This document shows, in pieces, positions 23,242-31,014 of a stretch of 36,757 nucleotides of DNA. Each line of letters begins with the position of its first letter. Position 1 is the first letter of the stretch. Under the pieces are notes generated by a model. It ran no database searches and had not been told where the DNA came from. It saw nothing but the letters and a program-made list of their open reading frames with translations. The translations under genes were made by a program, and so were the position numbers. Origin of the DNA: Clostridia bacterium (lineage in GTDB: Bacteria; Bacillota; Clostridia; Christensenellales; CAG-138); the NCBI GenBank assembly GCA_017428025.1, contig JAFRRO010000049.1, positions 210,152-246,908 of the forward strand, in the 5' to 3' direction.

Positions 23242-24411
23242 TCAGCGAATGATCATTTTTTCCGTTTTGCCGATTGCTTCCTCGATCATCGGTTCAAAGT
23301 CGACAAGCGCTTCGCTCTCTCTGAGCCTGTCCACCTTCGGCTTTGTCACCGGATGCTTCGGCACGAACACCGTACAGCAATCCTCATACGGCAGAATCGA
23401 CGTTTCGAACGTGCCGATTCTTTGTGCCTTTTCAATGATTTCTTCCTTATCGAATCCGATCAGCGGCCGGAACACCGGCATCGAAACCGCATCATCCGTC
23501 ACGCACAGGGATTCGATCGTCTGGCTTGCGACCTGTCCGATCGATTCGCCGGTAATCAGCGCGAGCGAACCGGTGTCCTTTGCGATGCGTTCCGCAATCT
23601 TCATCATCAGACGACGCATCAGCACCGTCGTTTCGGTCGAAGGGCATTTGTCGTAGATGGTCAGCTGAATATCGGTAAACGGCACGAGATACAGATTGAT
23701 CGTCCCCGCATAGCGCGATACGAGTTTTGTCAGCTCAATGACCTTGTCCCTTGCGCGTTCGCTGGTGTACGGATAGCTGTAAAAATGCACCGCGTCGAGC
23801 AGCACGCCGCGCTTTGCGATCATGTAACCCGCGACCGGACTGTCGATGCCGCCGGAGATGAGCAGCATGGCTTTGCCGTTCGATCCGACCGGCATGCCGC
23901 CCGCGCCGGGAATCTCGTTCGTGTACACAAACGCGTTCTGCTGACGGATCTCCACCGTGATCTTGAGTTCCGGTTGATGTACGTCGACCGCAAGGTTCGG
24001 ATACGCTTCCAAAAGTTCGTGACCGAGTTCGCGGCACAGCTGTTCGGACGTCATCGGAAACCGCTTGTCCGAACGGCGCGCAAAGCATTTGAACGTCAGA
24101 TGCGCATTTGCGTCCGCAAACGGCTTTGCTTCCGAAACGGCGGCGTTTCGGATCGCTTCCCAGTCCTTTTCCACGCAGCACGCGGGGCTGATCGAATGAA
24201 TGCCGAACACACGGCAGAGCTTGTCCATGCTTTCCGCAAGCTGTTCTTCCCCGATGCCGTATACGAAGATGCGTCCCTGTTCGCGCTCCACCCTTGCGGC
24301 AAGCGGCGCAAGCGCCTGCTTGATGCGGTCGACAAGGAGCCGTTCGAAGAACGGACGGTTCAACCCCTTCAGATGTATTTCCGCGTAACGGACCAGCAAA
24401 ACTCTTTCCAT
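23242..24411 (-). CDS. thiI: tRNA 4-thiouridine synthetase ThiI
   Basis: The 389-aa enzyme adenylates U8 of tRNA and inserts sulfur to form 4-thiouridine, a near-UV sensor. It has an N-terminal ferredoxin-like and THUMP region (about 1-165) and a PP-loop ATP pyrophosphatase motif LISGGIDSPVAGYMIAKRG (about 183-201). A later YEDCCTVFVPKHP segment carries Cys residues. It has no C-terminal rhodanese domain, as in other Gram-positive ThiI proteins, so sulfur must come directly from a cysteine desulfurase; one is encoded 3 bp upstream in the same operon. GGAG precedes ATG. Confidence 0.95.
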   Translation of the reverse strand: MERVLLVRYAEIHLKGLNRPFFERLLVDRIKQALAPLAARVEREQGRIFVYGIGEEQLAESMDKLCRVFGIHSISPACCVEKDWEAIRNAAVSEAKPFADANAHLTFKCFARRSDKRFPMTSEQLCRELGHELLEAYPNLAVDVHQPELKITVEIRQQNAFVYTNEIPGAGGMPVGSNGKAMLLISGGIDSPVAGYMIAKRGVLLDAVHFYSYPYTSERARDKVIELTKLVSRYAGTINLYLVPFTDIQLTIYDKCPSTETTVLMRRLMMKIAERIAKDTGSLALITGESIGQVASQTIESLCVTDDAVSMPVFRPLIGFDKEEIIEKAQRIGTFETSILPYEDCCTVFVPKHPVTKPKVDRLRESEALVDFEPMIEEAIGKTEKMIIR

Positions 24412-24414
24412 TGT

Positions 24415-25560
24415 TTATCTCCTTTTGTACTTGCGCAGCATGCGGACCTGATCCGCAATCACATTTGCCGCCTCGTCGGCTTCCGCAACCGTATTGAACG
24501 GACAGAAGCTGAACCGAATCGCACCTTCCTGCCGCGCGCCGCCGATGCCGATTGCATTCAGCACGCGGTTCTTCCCCTGCTTTTTGGCAGAGCATGCGGA
24601 GCCGGTGGACACGATCACTCCGTACCGTTCGAGCGCGTGCAGAAGCACTTCACCGCGAACGCCGAGGAACGACAGATTCAGAATGTGCGGCGCGCCCTCT
24701 TCGATCGCCGGACCGTTCAGGCAGACGTCGCCGAGCGTGCCGAGGTTCTCATACAGCCGTTTCTTGACCTGAAACATCTGCTGATGCCAGACGCGCTGAT
24801 TCGACTGATAGAGCCGCAGCGCGCTGTCCATGCCGAGGATGCCCGGCACATTGGTCGTTCCGCTGCGAAGGTTTCTCTCCTGTCCGCCGCCGATCTGTCC
24901 GCCCGCAAATCGAATGCCGTTTCTGACAAGCAGGAATCCGACGCCCTTCGGCGCGTGCAGCTTGTGCGCGGAAACGGAATAGAGATCGACCGGCAGCTTT
25001 CCGGTCGGCACCTTCATAAACGCCTGTACGCCGTCCATATGCAAAACCGCGTTCGGCGAGAGCGCGCGGACCTTCCTTGCGATCGCGTCAAGGTCGTTGA
25101 CGCTGCCGAGTTCGTTGTTTACGTGCATGATGCTGACAAGCCCGGTGTCGGCATGCAGCACATCGGAAAGGCGGTCGAGATCGACGGTTCCGTCCGCTTT
25201 GAGCGGCGCATAGACGATCTCCATGCCGAACTCCTTTGCGGCGGTTCGGATCGTTTCATAGACGGACGGATGCTCCGTTTCCGTCGTCACGATCGATTTC
25301 AGATTGCGCATCGGACGCAGCGAGCCGAACACCGCCATGTTGTTCGACTCCGTCCCGCCGGAGGTGTAGAGAATCTCTTCCGGCTTTGCGCCGACCAGCG
25401 AAGCGGCGAACGCACGCGCCTCATTGACCTGCTTTTCAACGCCGAACGCCGCGCCGTACGCCGCCGCGGGATTATAGTAGTCCTGCGTCATTGCCGTATA
25501 GGCGCGTTCTGCAGCCTCCCTGCAGGTACAAGTCGTTGCGCTGTTGTCAAAATAGATCAT
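24415..25560 (-). CDS. Cysteine desulfurase (NifS/IscS class, ThiI partner)
   Basis: A 381-aa PLP enzyme that takes sulfur from cysteine as a protein persulfide. Motifs: N-terminal MIYFDNSATT, the TSGGTESNN phosphate loop (about 67-75), the aspartate in HMDGVQAF, the PLP lysine in SVSAHKLHAPKG (about 197-208), and the mobile catalytic Cys in STGSACSAKKQ (about 323-333). By analogy with B. subtilis NifZ-ThiI, adjacency to thiI suggests it supplies sulfur for s4U8 in tRNA. No IscU or SufU scaffold gene is nearby, which argues against a general Fe-S role. Confidence 0.93.
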   Translation of the reverse strand: MIYFDNSATTCTCREAAERAYTAMTQDYYNPAAAYGAAFGVEKQVNEARAFAASLVGAKPEEILYTSGGTESNNMAVFGSLRPMRNLKSIVTTETEHPSVYETIRTAAKEFGMEIVYAPLKADGTVDLDRLSDVLHADTGLVSIMHVNNELGSVNDLDAIARKVRALSPNAVLHMDGVQAFMKVPTGKLPVDLYSVSAHKLHAPKGVGFLLVRNGIRFAGGQIGGGQERNLRSGTTNVPGILGMDSALRLYQSNQRVWHQQMFQVKKRLYENLGTLGDVCLNGPAIEEGAPHILNLSFLGVRGEVLLHALERYGVIVSTGSACSAKKQGKNRVLNAIGIGGARQEGAIRFSFCPFNTVAEADEAANVIADQVRMLRKYKRR

Positions 25561-25623
25561 GTTCTGCTCCGTCCGATCGATTTACTACTCTATTCTATTC
25601 CAAAACCTTGAAATCCGTAACCA

Positions 25624-25652
25624 TTTATACCACAAGAATGAAAAAATTGCAC
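25624..25652 (-). promoter_or_regulatory. Promoter of the cysteine desulfurase-thiI operon
   Basis: Minus strand extended -10 TGG-TATAAA (-10 at 25624-25629) with GTGCAA 17 bp upstream as a weak -35. It gives a leader of about 57 bases before the desulfurase ATG. Confidence 0.5.
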
Positions 25653-25700
25653 ATAAATCAAAAATTGTTTACACATTCGTCACGACTCTGTGAAATTTTA

Positions 25701-25709
25701 TGTTATAAT
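25701..25709 (+). promoter_or_regulatory. Extended -10 promoter of the zinc-ribbon protein gene
   Basis: TGT-TATAAT (-10 at 25704-25709) with no good -35. The leader of about 32 bases ends in a strong AGGAGGT 7 bases before ATG. Confidence 0.6.
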
Positions 25710-25747
25710 AGTAGGCAGAAAATAGGATCATAATAGGAGGTAACTCT

Positions 25748-27748
25748 ATGATTTGTAAAGAGTGCGGAGCATACAATCCCGATCATGCGACGTACTGCAA
25801 GGTATGTGCAGCGAACCTCAAGGGTGAGCCGGAAGCCGAAGCTCCCGAAACGCCCGTCGTTGAGGATCCTCAGCCGACCAAGCGGTTCAGCCGTCCTTCG
25901 TGGGTTGTTCCCGAGCAGGCCAAGAAAGTCGAAAAGCCTGTGAAAGAAGCCGTCGAAGAAACCGAAGATCTTCTCGACGAGGTCGAGGAAGTCGTTGAAG
26001 AGCCGGTCGAGATCCCCGAGAAGAAGCCGGTCGAGATCCCCGAGAAGAAGCCGGTCGTCAAAGCGCGTCCCGCAAAGCCTGTCGAGGAAGAACCGGACTA
26101 TGACGACGACGATCCCGACGCTTACGAAACCAAATCCGACCGTCCGATCTGGACGCCGACGCATCCGGTCAAGCGCGCAAAGCCCGTCGTTCAGGAAGAA
26201 GACAAGGACGAGGACGAAGAACAAAACGAACCGGAAGTCGAGGACGACGACACCATCTATAATGATGAAGAAGCGCTCGATCAGGATGACGATTCGTTCG
26301 AGTATGAACCGACGCCCCCGAAGCGCAAGAACACCAAGAAAAAGAACAACACGCTGTTCACGGTCCTTCTGATCTCGATCATCGTTGTGATCGTACTGAT
26401 TCTTGTTGCCGGCGGTCTCTACCTGCTGAACAAGATCGGCGTTCTGAAGTGCGGCACCCCCGCAAAGCCGGTCACCGGCGATCAGACGGTTACGGCCGAA
26501 CCCGCCAACCCCGCCGGTACGCCCGAAGCGCAGCCGGATGAAAAGGTTGCGACGCTGCTTGAGTATGTCGACGAAACCGGCAAGGACTATGTCGCCATCA
26601 CGGTTCTCGTCCCTGCGCACGGTACGTTGACGATCGATTTCCCGCACCAGCCAGACCACAAAGCAACGAACGATAAGGATATCGCATATCCGAGACGCGT
26701 CAACATCCCGGTCGAGATCTTCTATCCGAACACGCCGCTCGAATCCTCGACGCGGGAAATCAAGCCTTATGTCACCGTAACCACCGCGGAAGGCAACACC
26801 TATCAGGTCGAATGCCCGTCGTTCACCAAGACCTTCCCCCCGCTGACGATCAACCTCACTTCCCCGATCGCGAAGGAAGACGGTTCCATCATGGCAGCGG
26901 AAGGCAACGTTGTGCATCTCGAAGGCACGGTCGACGATTTCGACGTCACGCTCACGATCAACGGCGTTGCGACGAACGTCTATGAGGGCGGCGTCTTCAT
27001 GCAGGACTACAACATGACCGGCACCGGTTCCGAGACGATCGAACTCGTTGCGACCAAGAACAACTTCGTCACCGCATCCAAGACGCTGACCGTCGATCCG
27101 TACGTGTTCGTACCGGATCCCATGGTTCTGGAGGTCAAGGACGACGTCGCATCACTGAGAGCGGATAAATCCGGCAAGCTGACCGTCACCGGCACGACGC
27201 TGCCCGGCGCAACGCTGAGTGCGACGAGCGACGATACGACGCGTGTGCTCTGCGGCACCGTGACCGTCGACGCGGACGGCAAGTTCTCCTTCGGCATTAC
27301 GATGGACTCCTCCTTCTACGGCATCTCCACGATCACGCTGAACGGCTCCAAGGAAGGCGCCGAAGACGGCAGCACGACGTTCGTCGTTTCGAGATCGTAT
27401 GCCGACAAGGATGCGTTCATCAAGGCGTACGGCAAGAAGTATAAGGAAGTCAACCGCGGTATCACGATGCAGGAACTCCTTGCGGACCTCGGTACCTATG
27501 CAGGCAACACCTACGGATTCCGTATCATCGGCAATGTCAACGAAGTCATCAACGACGGCGACAAAACCTATGTCAAGATGACGATCGCAAAGACGAACGA
27601 AATCGTCTATGTGCGCAACATGAGTTCCAAGTGGTCGCCGCAGGACAACATCGGCGGCAAGTACCGCATCTACTGCAACCTCGTCGGAACGTATCAGGAC
27701 ACCGGCTGTGCGGAGTTCATCGGCTGGTTCGTCTACACGCAGAAATAA
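25748..27748 (+). CDS. Zinc-ribbon, acidic-linker, single-TM protein with extracellular beta domains
   Basis: A 666-aa protein with a layered architecture. Residues 1-25 form a zinc ribbon (Cys3, Cys6, Cys17, Cys20). A long charged linker rich in Glu, Asp, Lys and Pro (about 26-195) follows. A transmembrane helix lies at about 202-226 (FTVLLISIIVVIVLILVAGG). The rest is outside: probable Ig-like beta modules (about 275-550; VTGTTLPGATLSATSDD is typical of bacterial Ig repeats) and a C-terminal domain that resembles an OB fold (YVKMTIAKTNEIVYVRNM). It may sense the surface or link cytoplasm to wall; no enzymatic motif is seen. The ribosome site is AGGAGGT. It overlaps the next gene by 1 bp as TAATG. 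Confidence 0.85.
   Translation: MICKECGAYNPDHATYCKVCAANLKGEPEAEAPETPVVEDPQPTKRFSRPSWVVPEQAKKVEKPVKEAVEETEDLLDEVEEVVEEPVEIPEKKPVEIPEKKPVVKARPAKPVEEEPDYDDDDPDAYETKSDRPIWTPTHPVKRAKPVVQEEDKDEDEEQNEPEVEDDDTIYNDEEALDQDDDSFEYEPTPPKRKNTKKKNNTLFTVLLISIIVVIVLILVAGGLYLLNKIGVLKCGTPAKPVTGDQTVTAEPANPAGTPEAQPDEKVATLLEYVDETGKDYVAITVLVPAHGTLTIDFPHQPDHKATNDKDIAYPRRVNIPVEIFYPNTPLESSTREIKPYVTVTTAEGNTYQVECPSFTKTFPPLTINLTSPIAKEDGSIMAAEGNVVHLEGTVDDFDVTLTINGVATNVYEGGVFMQDYNMTGTGSETIELVATKNNFVTASKTLTVDPYVFVPDPMVLEVKDDVASLRADKSGKLTVTGTTLPGATLSATSDDTTRVLCGTVTVDADGKFSFGITMDSSFYGISTITLNGSKEGAEDGSTTFVVSRSYADKDAFIKAYGKKYKEVNRGITMQELLADLGTYAGNTYGFRIIGNVNEVINDGDKTYVKMTIAKTNEIVYVRNMSSKWSPQDNIGGKYRIYCNLVGTYQDTGCAEFIGWFVYTQK
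26003..26056. repeat. Two perfect 24-bp tandem repeats in the zinc-ribbon protein linker
   Basis: The unit begins CCGGTCGAGATCC, is repeated twice exactly, and is followed by a 6-bp partial third copy. It encodes PVEIPEKK twice. Exact DNA identity suggests a recent slippage duplication. Confidence 0.85.
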
Positions 27749-28047
27749 TGCGTATCTGGGCAAAAACGCTGACGCGTCAAAAGATCCAATCAGAAGTCGT
27801 GCGGGAGTTCACTCTCGCACGACCGTCTGATTTTGAGGGCTGGATGCCGGTTCTGCACGAGCTCTGTCAGGCGCTCGATCTCTCCCGCCCCGTTCTTTTA
27901 GAAAAGCACATCGCAGAACTGGACCGGTTCAACCACACGCAGTTCCGTCAGAGCGACTTCATGGAACCAGTTGCGTTCGATCGGTTCGATATCGAAATTT
28001 TAGTCGAAAAAAAGGAGCATGAAAATCCGTTTTCACGCGCATACTAA
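27748..28047 (+). CDS. Conserved 99-aa protein of unknown function
   Basis: The product starts MRIWAKTLTRQKIQSEVV and continues FEGWMPVLHELCQALDLSRPVLLEKHIAELDRF, then FMEPVAFDRFDIEILVEKK. From memory, this matches a small protein family widespread in Clostridia. No signal or membrane segment is seen. There is no ribosome site; the ATG overlaps the previous stop as TAATG, so translation is coupled to the zinc-ribbon gene. A very stable hairpin lies inside the first third of the coding sequence. Confidence 0.8.
   Translation: MRIWAKTLTRQKIQSEVVREFTLARPSDFEGWMPVLHELCQALDLSRPVLLEKHIAELDRFNHTQFRQSDFMEPVAFDRFDIEILVEKKEHENPFSRAY
27788..27832 (+). other. Long terminator-like hairpin inside the 99-aa gene
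   Basis: Outer stem AATCAGA/TCTGATT (7 bp), a small internal loop, inner 12-bp stem GTCGTGCGGGAG/CTCTCGCACGAC with one G-U pair, loop TTCA, then TTTTG (the U-run includes the last bases of the outer stem). It falls in codons of about residues 14-28. Confidence 0.6.
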
Positions 28048-28057
28048 CGGCGTGAAA
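28031..28057 (+). promoter_or_regulatory. Hairpin overlapping the DUF378 ribosome site
   Basis: Perfect 8-bp stem TTTCACGC/GCGTGAAA with an 11-base loop. The 3' arm contains the first bases of the AAAGGAG ribosome site and the loop holds the stop codon of the upstream gene. Ribosomes finishing that gene would open it. Confidence 0.5.
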
Positions 28058-28068
28058 GGAGTGATTTC

Positions 28069-28281
28069 ATGAATATCGTCGCTTTGATTCTCATGATCGT
28101 CGGCGCTTTGAACTGGCTGCTTGTCGGCATATTCCGGTTCAACCTCGTGACGTGGATCTTCGGTGCTTCGTCCGTCATTACGGCAATCCTCTATGTGCTC
28201 GTCGGTCTCGGCGGGATCTGGGGAATCGTCATGCTGTTTCAGCGAAACGTACGGAAAACCGAGCTGCACGGTGCCGATTGA
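28069..28281 (+). CDS. DUF378 family small membrane protein
   Basis: A 70-aa protein that is almost all membrane. There are two hydrophobic segments (about 3-23 and 33-60). The hallmark motif is ALNWLLVGIFRFNLV (residues 13-27), and YVLVGLGGIWGI follows in the second helix, so this is the DUF378 (YuzA-like) family. The function of the family is unknown. The ribosome site AAAGGAG is partly folded in a hairpin. The gene is the last of the zinc-ribbon unit, followed by a strong terminator. Confidence 0.92.
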   Translation: MNIVALILMIVGALNWLLVGIFRFNLVTWIFGASSVITAILYVLVGLGGIWGIVMLFQRNVRKTELHGAD

Positions 28282-28294
28282 TCGCAAACGACAA

Positions 28295-28322
28295 AAGAAG
28301 CCGATGCGGGCTTCTTTTTTTT
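28295..28322 (+). terminator. Terminator after DUF378
   Basis: Stem AAGAAGCC/GGCTTCTT, 6-base loop, then six or more T. Confidence 0.9.
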
Positions 28323-28355
28323 GCGGAAAGACTGGCTTTTTGCCGTCCGATCCGG

Positions 28356-28361
28356 TATAAT
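28356..28361 (+). promoter_or_regulatory. -10 element of the flavin-barrel/lipoprotein/SDR operon
   Basis: Consensus TATAAT at 28356-28361, with no recognisable -35 at 16-18 bp. The predicted start near 28368 leaves a short leader beginning just before GGAGG (28371-28375). Confidence 0.5.
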
Positions 28362-28384
28362 GAATCAAATGGAGGAATGATACG

Positions 28385-28864
28385 ATGGATTGGATGAAAG
28401 AAACGGCACAGCAGCTCAAAAAAGGCGCTTTCCTGATGGTAGGCGGAAACCCGATGACGATCGGATGGGGACAGTTCGGCGTTCTATGGAACAAGCCGAC
28501 GTTTACGGTCTATGTACGAAAGAGCCGCTATACGCACGATCTGCTGCTGCAGGCGGATACGTTTACCGTCAGCGTCCCGACAGCCGGCGCCATGCAGAAG
28601 GAGCTTGCGTTCTGCGGTACGAAATCCGGCCGCGACGTGCAGAAGATGCAGGCGCTGAATGCAAAGCTTTTCCACAACCGCTTCGGCGCGCAGGACGGAT
28701 TCGACGGATGCAGATATCATATCGAGTGCCTGATCCTGTTCCGCGCAGACCTCGACGAACATGCGCTTGAGGACGAAACGCTGCAAAGCCGCTATTATGC
28801 CGACGGCGATCCGCATACCATGTATGTCGGCGAGATCCTCGGCGTGACCGAACAGACGCTATGA
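28385..28864 (+). CDS. Flavin reductase-like FMN-binding split-barrel protein
   Basis: A 159-aa protein of the flavin reductase domain family. The barrel pattern is readable: FLMVGGNPMTIGWGQFGVLWNKPTFTVYVRKSRYTHDLL (about 17-55), then DTFTVSVP and KELAFCGTKSGRDVQKM, and a final HTMYVGEILGV strand. Such proteins bind FMN and act as flavin-dependent reductases or as redox partners; the substrate is not predictable. GGAGG lies 9 bases before ATG. It overlaps the next gene as ATGA. Confidence 0.88.
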   Translation: MDWMKETAQQLKKGAFLMVGGNPMTIGWGQFGVLWNKPTFTVYVRKSRYTHDLLLQADTFTVSVPTAGAMQKELAFCGTKSGRDVQKMQALNAKLFHNRFGAQDGFDGCRYHIECLILFRADLDEHALEDETLQSRYYADGDPHTMYVGEILGVTEQTL

Positions 28865-29358
28865 AACGCGCTCTTGTTCTTCTGCTTGCCGCCCTGCTCG
28901 TCTGCGGATGCGGCGTTTCGGCGTCCAATCGCTACGTTTCCGATGTGTTCGAAGCGGATCTTCCGGATTCGTTCGAACGCGTTCCGAACGCCGATATCCT
29001 GTGCTTTGCGCCGTACGGCGACGCGCTGCGCGCAAGCTCGATCACCGTGTACACCACGGAGCTGAACTGGTACTTCGACTCGTTTGACGCCGCCGAATAT
29101 GAAACGGCTCTCATGGAACTCTGCGGCTATGAATCGCTAACGCTTAACGACGTGCAAAGCTGCCGCGTCGACGGAAATCCCGCAAGGCGGATCGCCTGCA
29201 AGGTCGAAATCGATCAGGGCACGCACGATCTGATTCTGTACGCGGTTTCCGCGGAGCGGACCTATTTCTTCACGCTGCTGAACCGCGATTCGGATTCCTT
29301 CGTCGCGCCGTTCGATCAAATGATGCAATCGCTCAAACTGAAAGGACAGCAATCATGA
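28861..29358 (+). CDS. Small lipoprotein of unknown function
   Basis: A 165-aa exported lipoprotein. MKRALVLLLAALLVCGC gives a lipoprotein signal; the lipidated residue is Cys15 or Cys17. The mature part is a compact alpha/beta domain (YVSDVFEADLPDSFERVPN; CFAPYGDALRASSITVYTTE; DLILYAVSAERTYFFTLLNRD; FDQMMQSLKL), with the look of a PsbP- or DcrB-like surface domain, but I cannot assign it. It overlaps both neighbours by ATGA. Confidence 0.78.
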   Translation: MKRALVLLLAALLVCGCGVSASNRYVSDVFEADLPDSFERVPNADILCFAPYGDALRASSITVYTTELNWYFDSFDAAEYETALMELCGYESLTLNDVQSCRVDGNPARRIACKVEIDQGTHDLILYAVSAERTYFFTLLNRDSDSFVAPFDQMMQSLKLKGQQS

Positions 29359-30077
29359 AAATCGCCTTGATTACCGGCGCTTCCGGCGGAATCGGTTCCG
29401 CGATCGCCGTCCGGTTTGCACAGAACGGCTATGCCGTCGCGCTGCAGTACCGTTCCAATGCGCAGGGTGCGACGGACGCTGCCGCAAAGTTTCCGAAGGA
29501 TATTCCCTATCTCTGCGTACAAGCGGACCTCAACGACGCATCGTCGGTTGCCGCGATGATCGACACGGTGCATACGCGGCTCGGCACCGTTTCCGTGCTG
29601 GTCAACTGTGCGGGTATTGCGCCGCGTCAGACGCTGTTTTCCGACACAACCGACGCGGACTGTGCGCAGGTATTCGACACCAATGTTTACGGCACGATGA
29701 GCGTCACACGCGCGCTGATTGAGGATCTTCGCAAGACGGAAGGATCGGTCGTCAACCTCTCCTCCGTCTGGGGCGTCTGCGGCGGTTCCTGCGAGGTGCT
29801 TTATTCCGCAAGCAAGGCCGCCGTCATCGGATTCACCAAAGCGCTTGCAAAGGAGCTTGCGCCGTCCGGCGTCACCGTCAACTGCGTCGCGCCCGGGCTG
29901 ATCCGGACCGAAATGAATGCGCATCTTTCGGAAGAAGCGCTCGAAGCTTTCCGTCTGGAAACGCCGCTGATGCGGTTCGGAACGCCGGAAGACGTTGCCG
30001 ACGCCGTGTTCCGCCTTTCCGGGATGCGTTTTGTGACGGGACAGGTTCTCTGCTGCGACGGCGGATATGCCATCTGA
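29355..30077 (+). CDS. Short-chain dehydrogenase/reductase (FabG-like)
   Basis: A 240-aa NAD(P)-dependent oxidoreductase. The cofactor motif is TGASGGIG (residues 7-14), the NCAGIA motif is near 90, the catalytic Ser lies in VVNLSSVWG, and the Tyr and Lys are in LYSASKAA (YxxxK). The C-terminal DGGYAI is typical of FabG-type 3-oxoacyl-ACP reductases. No other fatty acid synthesis genes are nearby, so the true substrate may differ. It is third in a unit coupled by ATGA overlaps with a flavoprotein and a lipoprotein. Confidence 0.9.
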   Translation: MKIALITGASGGIGSAIAVRFAQNGYAVALQYRSNAQGATDAAAKFPKDIPYLCVQADLNDASSVAAMIDTVHTRLGTVSVLVNCAGIAPRQTLFSDTTDADCAQVFDTNVYGTMSVTRALIEDLRKTEGSVVNLSSVWGVCGGSCEVLYSASKAAVIGFTKALAKELAPSGVTVNCVAPGLIRTEMNAHLSEEALEAFRLETPLMRFGTPEDVADAVFRLSGMRFVTGQVLCCDGGYAI

Positions 30078-30080
30078 ACA

Positions 30081-30120
30081 AAAAACGACCGAAGAGCAAT
30101 TCTTCGGTCGTTTGATTTTT
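30081..30120. terminator. Bidirectional terminator between the SDR and ROK genes
   Basis: Perfect 11-bp stem ACGACCGAAGA/TCTTCGGTCGT (30085-30111) with a T-rich tract on both strands: TTTGATTTTT on plus, TTTTTT on minus. Confidence 0.88.
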
Positions 30121-30125
30121 GGCTT

Positions 30126-31013
30126 TTACGGAGCGATCAGGCATGCGCCGATGATGCCGGCGTCGTTGCCCGCCGTCGCCACCACGATCTCCGGACAGGT
30201 TTCGAAGAAGCACTTCTCCTTCACGTTCGCTCTCAACGGCTCCATCAGAAAACTCCCTGCGCCGCAGACGCCGCCGCCGATCGCAATGCGCTCCGGATCG
30301 AGCAGATTCACGATCGAAGCAAGATAGCTTCCGAGATCGTCGACGAATGCACGGAACAGTTCGGATGCGTCCGGATTGCCCGCCTTTGCCGCATCGATGA
30401 CTTCCTTTGCGCCGCACAGACCGAACGATGCGCCGTCCTTTGCAAGGCGCGTCGCCGCGCAGTACGCTTCCGCGCAGCCGTGAATGCCGCAGGTGCAGAG
30501 CCTGCCGCCGTTTCGCAGAACCATGTGCCCGGGTTCGGTTCCGTTGCCGCGTCCGCCGCGGAACAGCTGTCCGTTCAGAATCAGTCCGCCGCCGATGCCG
30601 GTGCCGATCGTGATCATGACGGAGGTTTCGGTTCCTTTCAGCGCGCCGACGCCGTGTTCCGCAAGCGCCGCCGCATCGGCGTCGTTGATCACCGCGATCG
30701 GTTTCTGCAGGGATTCGTGCAGAAGACCGGCAAGCGGCGTATGATGAAAGTCGAGATTATGCGCATCGATCACAACGCCGTTTTCGATGTCGACGCTGCC
30801 GGGAACCGCCGTGCCGACGCCGGATACCTCCGCATCGGAAAGCGCCGCTTCGGTCAGCAGCGCGCGATACAGCGCCGTGCAGACGTCGATTACGGCCTGC
30901 GTCCCTCTGCCGCGCGGAAACGGCATGGATTTCTTGCAAATCAGTACATTCCGTTCATCCAAAATGCCGGCGGCGATGTTGGTTCCGCCGATGTCGTAGC
31001 CGACGCGTACCAT
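30126..31013 (-). CDS. ROK family sugar kinase (glucokinase-like)
   Basis: A 295-aa ROK kinase phosphorylating glucose or an N-acetyl sugar. Features: the phosphate-binding GYDIGGTNIAAGI (residues 5-17), AVPGSVDIENG, the catalytic Asp region INDADAAALAEH, TIGTGIGGGLILNG, GHMVL, and the ROK zinc motif CTCGIHGCAEAY (about 158-169). There is no N-terminal helix-turn-helix, so it is an enzyme, not a repressor. The frame is open 40 codons upstream into the TSCPD gene, but GAGGAGG 6 bases before the ATG at 31013 marks the start. It lies one base beyond the TSCPD gene. Confidence 0.92.
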   Translation of the reverse strand: MVRVGYDIGGTNIAAGILDERNVLICKKSMPFPRGRGTQAVIDVCTALYRALLTEAALSDAEVSGVGTAVPGSVDIENGVVIDAHNLDFHHTPLAGLLHESLQKPIAVINDADAAALAEHGVGALKGTETSVMITIGTGIGGGLILNGQLFRGGRGNGTEPGHMVLRNGGRLCTCGIHGCAEAYCAATRLAKDGASFGLCGAKEVIDAAKAGNPDASELFRAFVDDLGSYLASIVNLLDPERIAIGGGVCGAGSFLMEPLRANVKEKCFFETCPEIVVATAGNDAGIIGACLIAP

Positions 31014-31014
31014 C

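Noticed and set aside
23353..25611. 752-codon plus-strand ORF opposite thiI and the desulfurase
   Set aside because: It mirrors two clear genes codon for codon. Long antisense ORFs arise from the GC-rich third positions of the real genes; it has no ribosome site and no recognisable motif.
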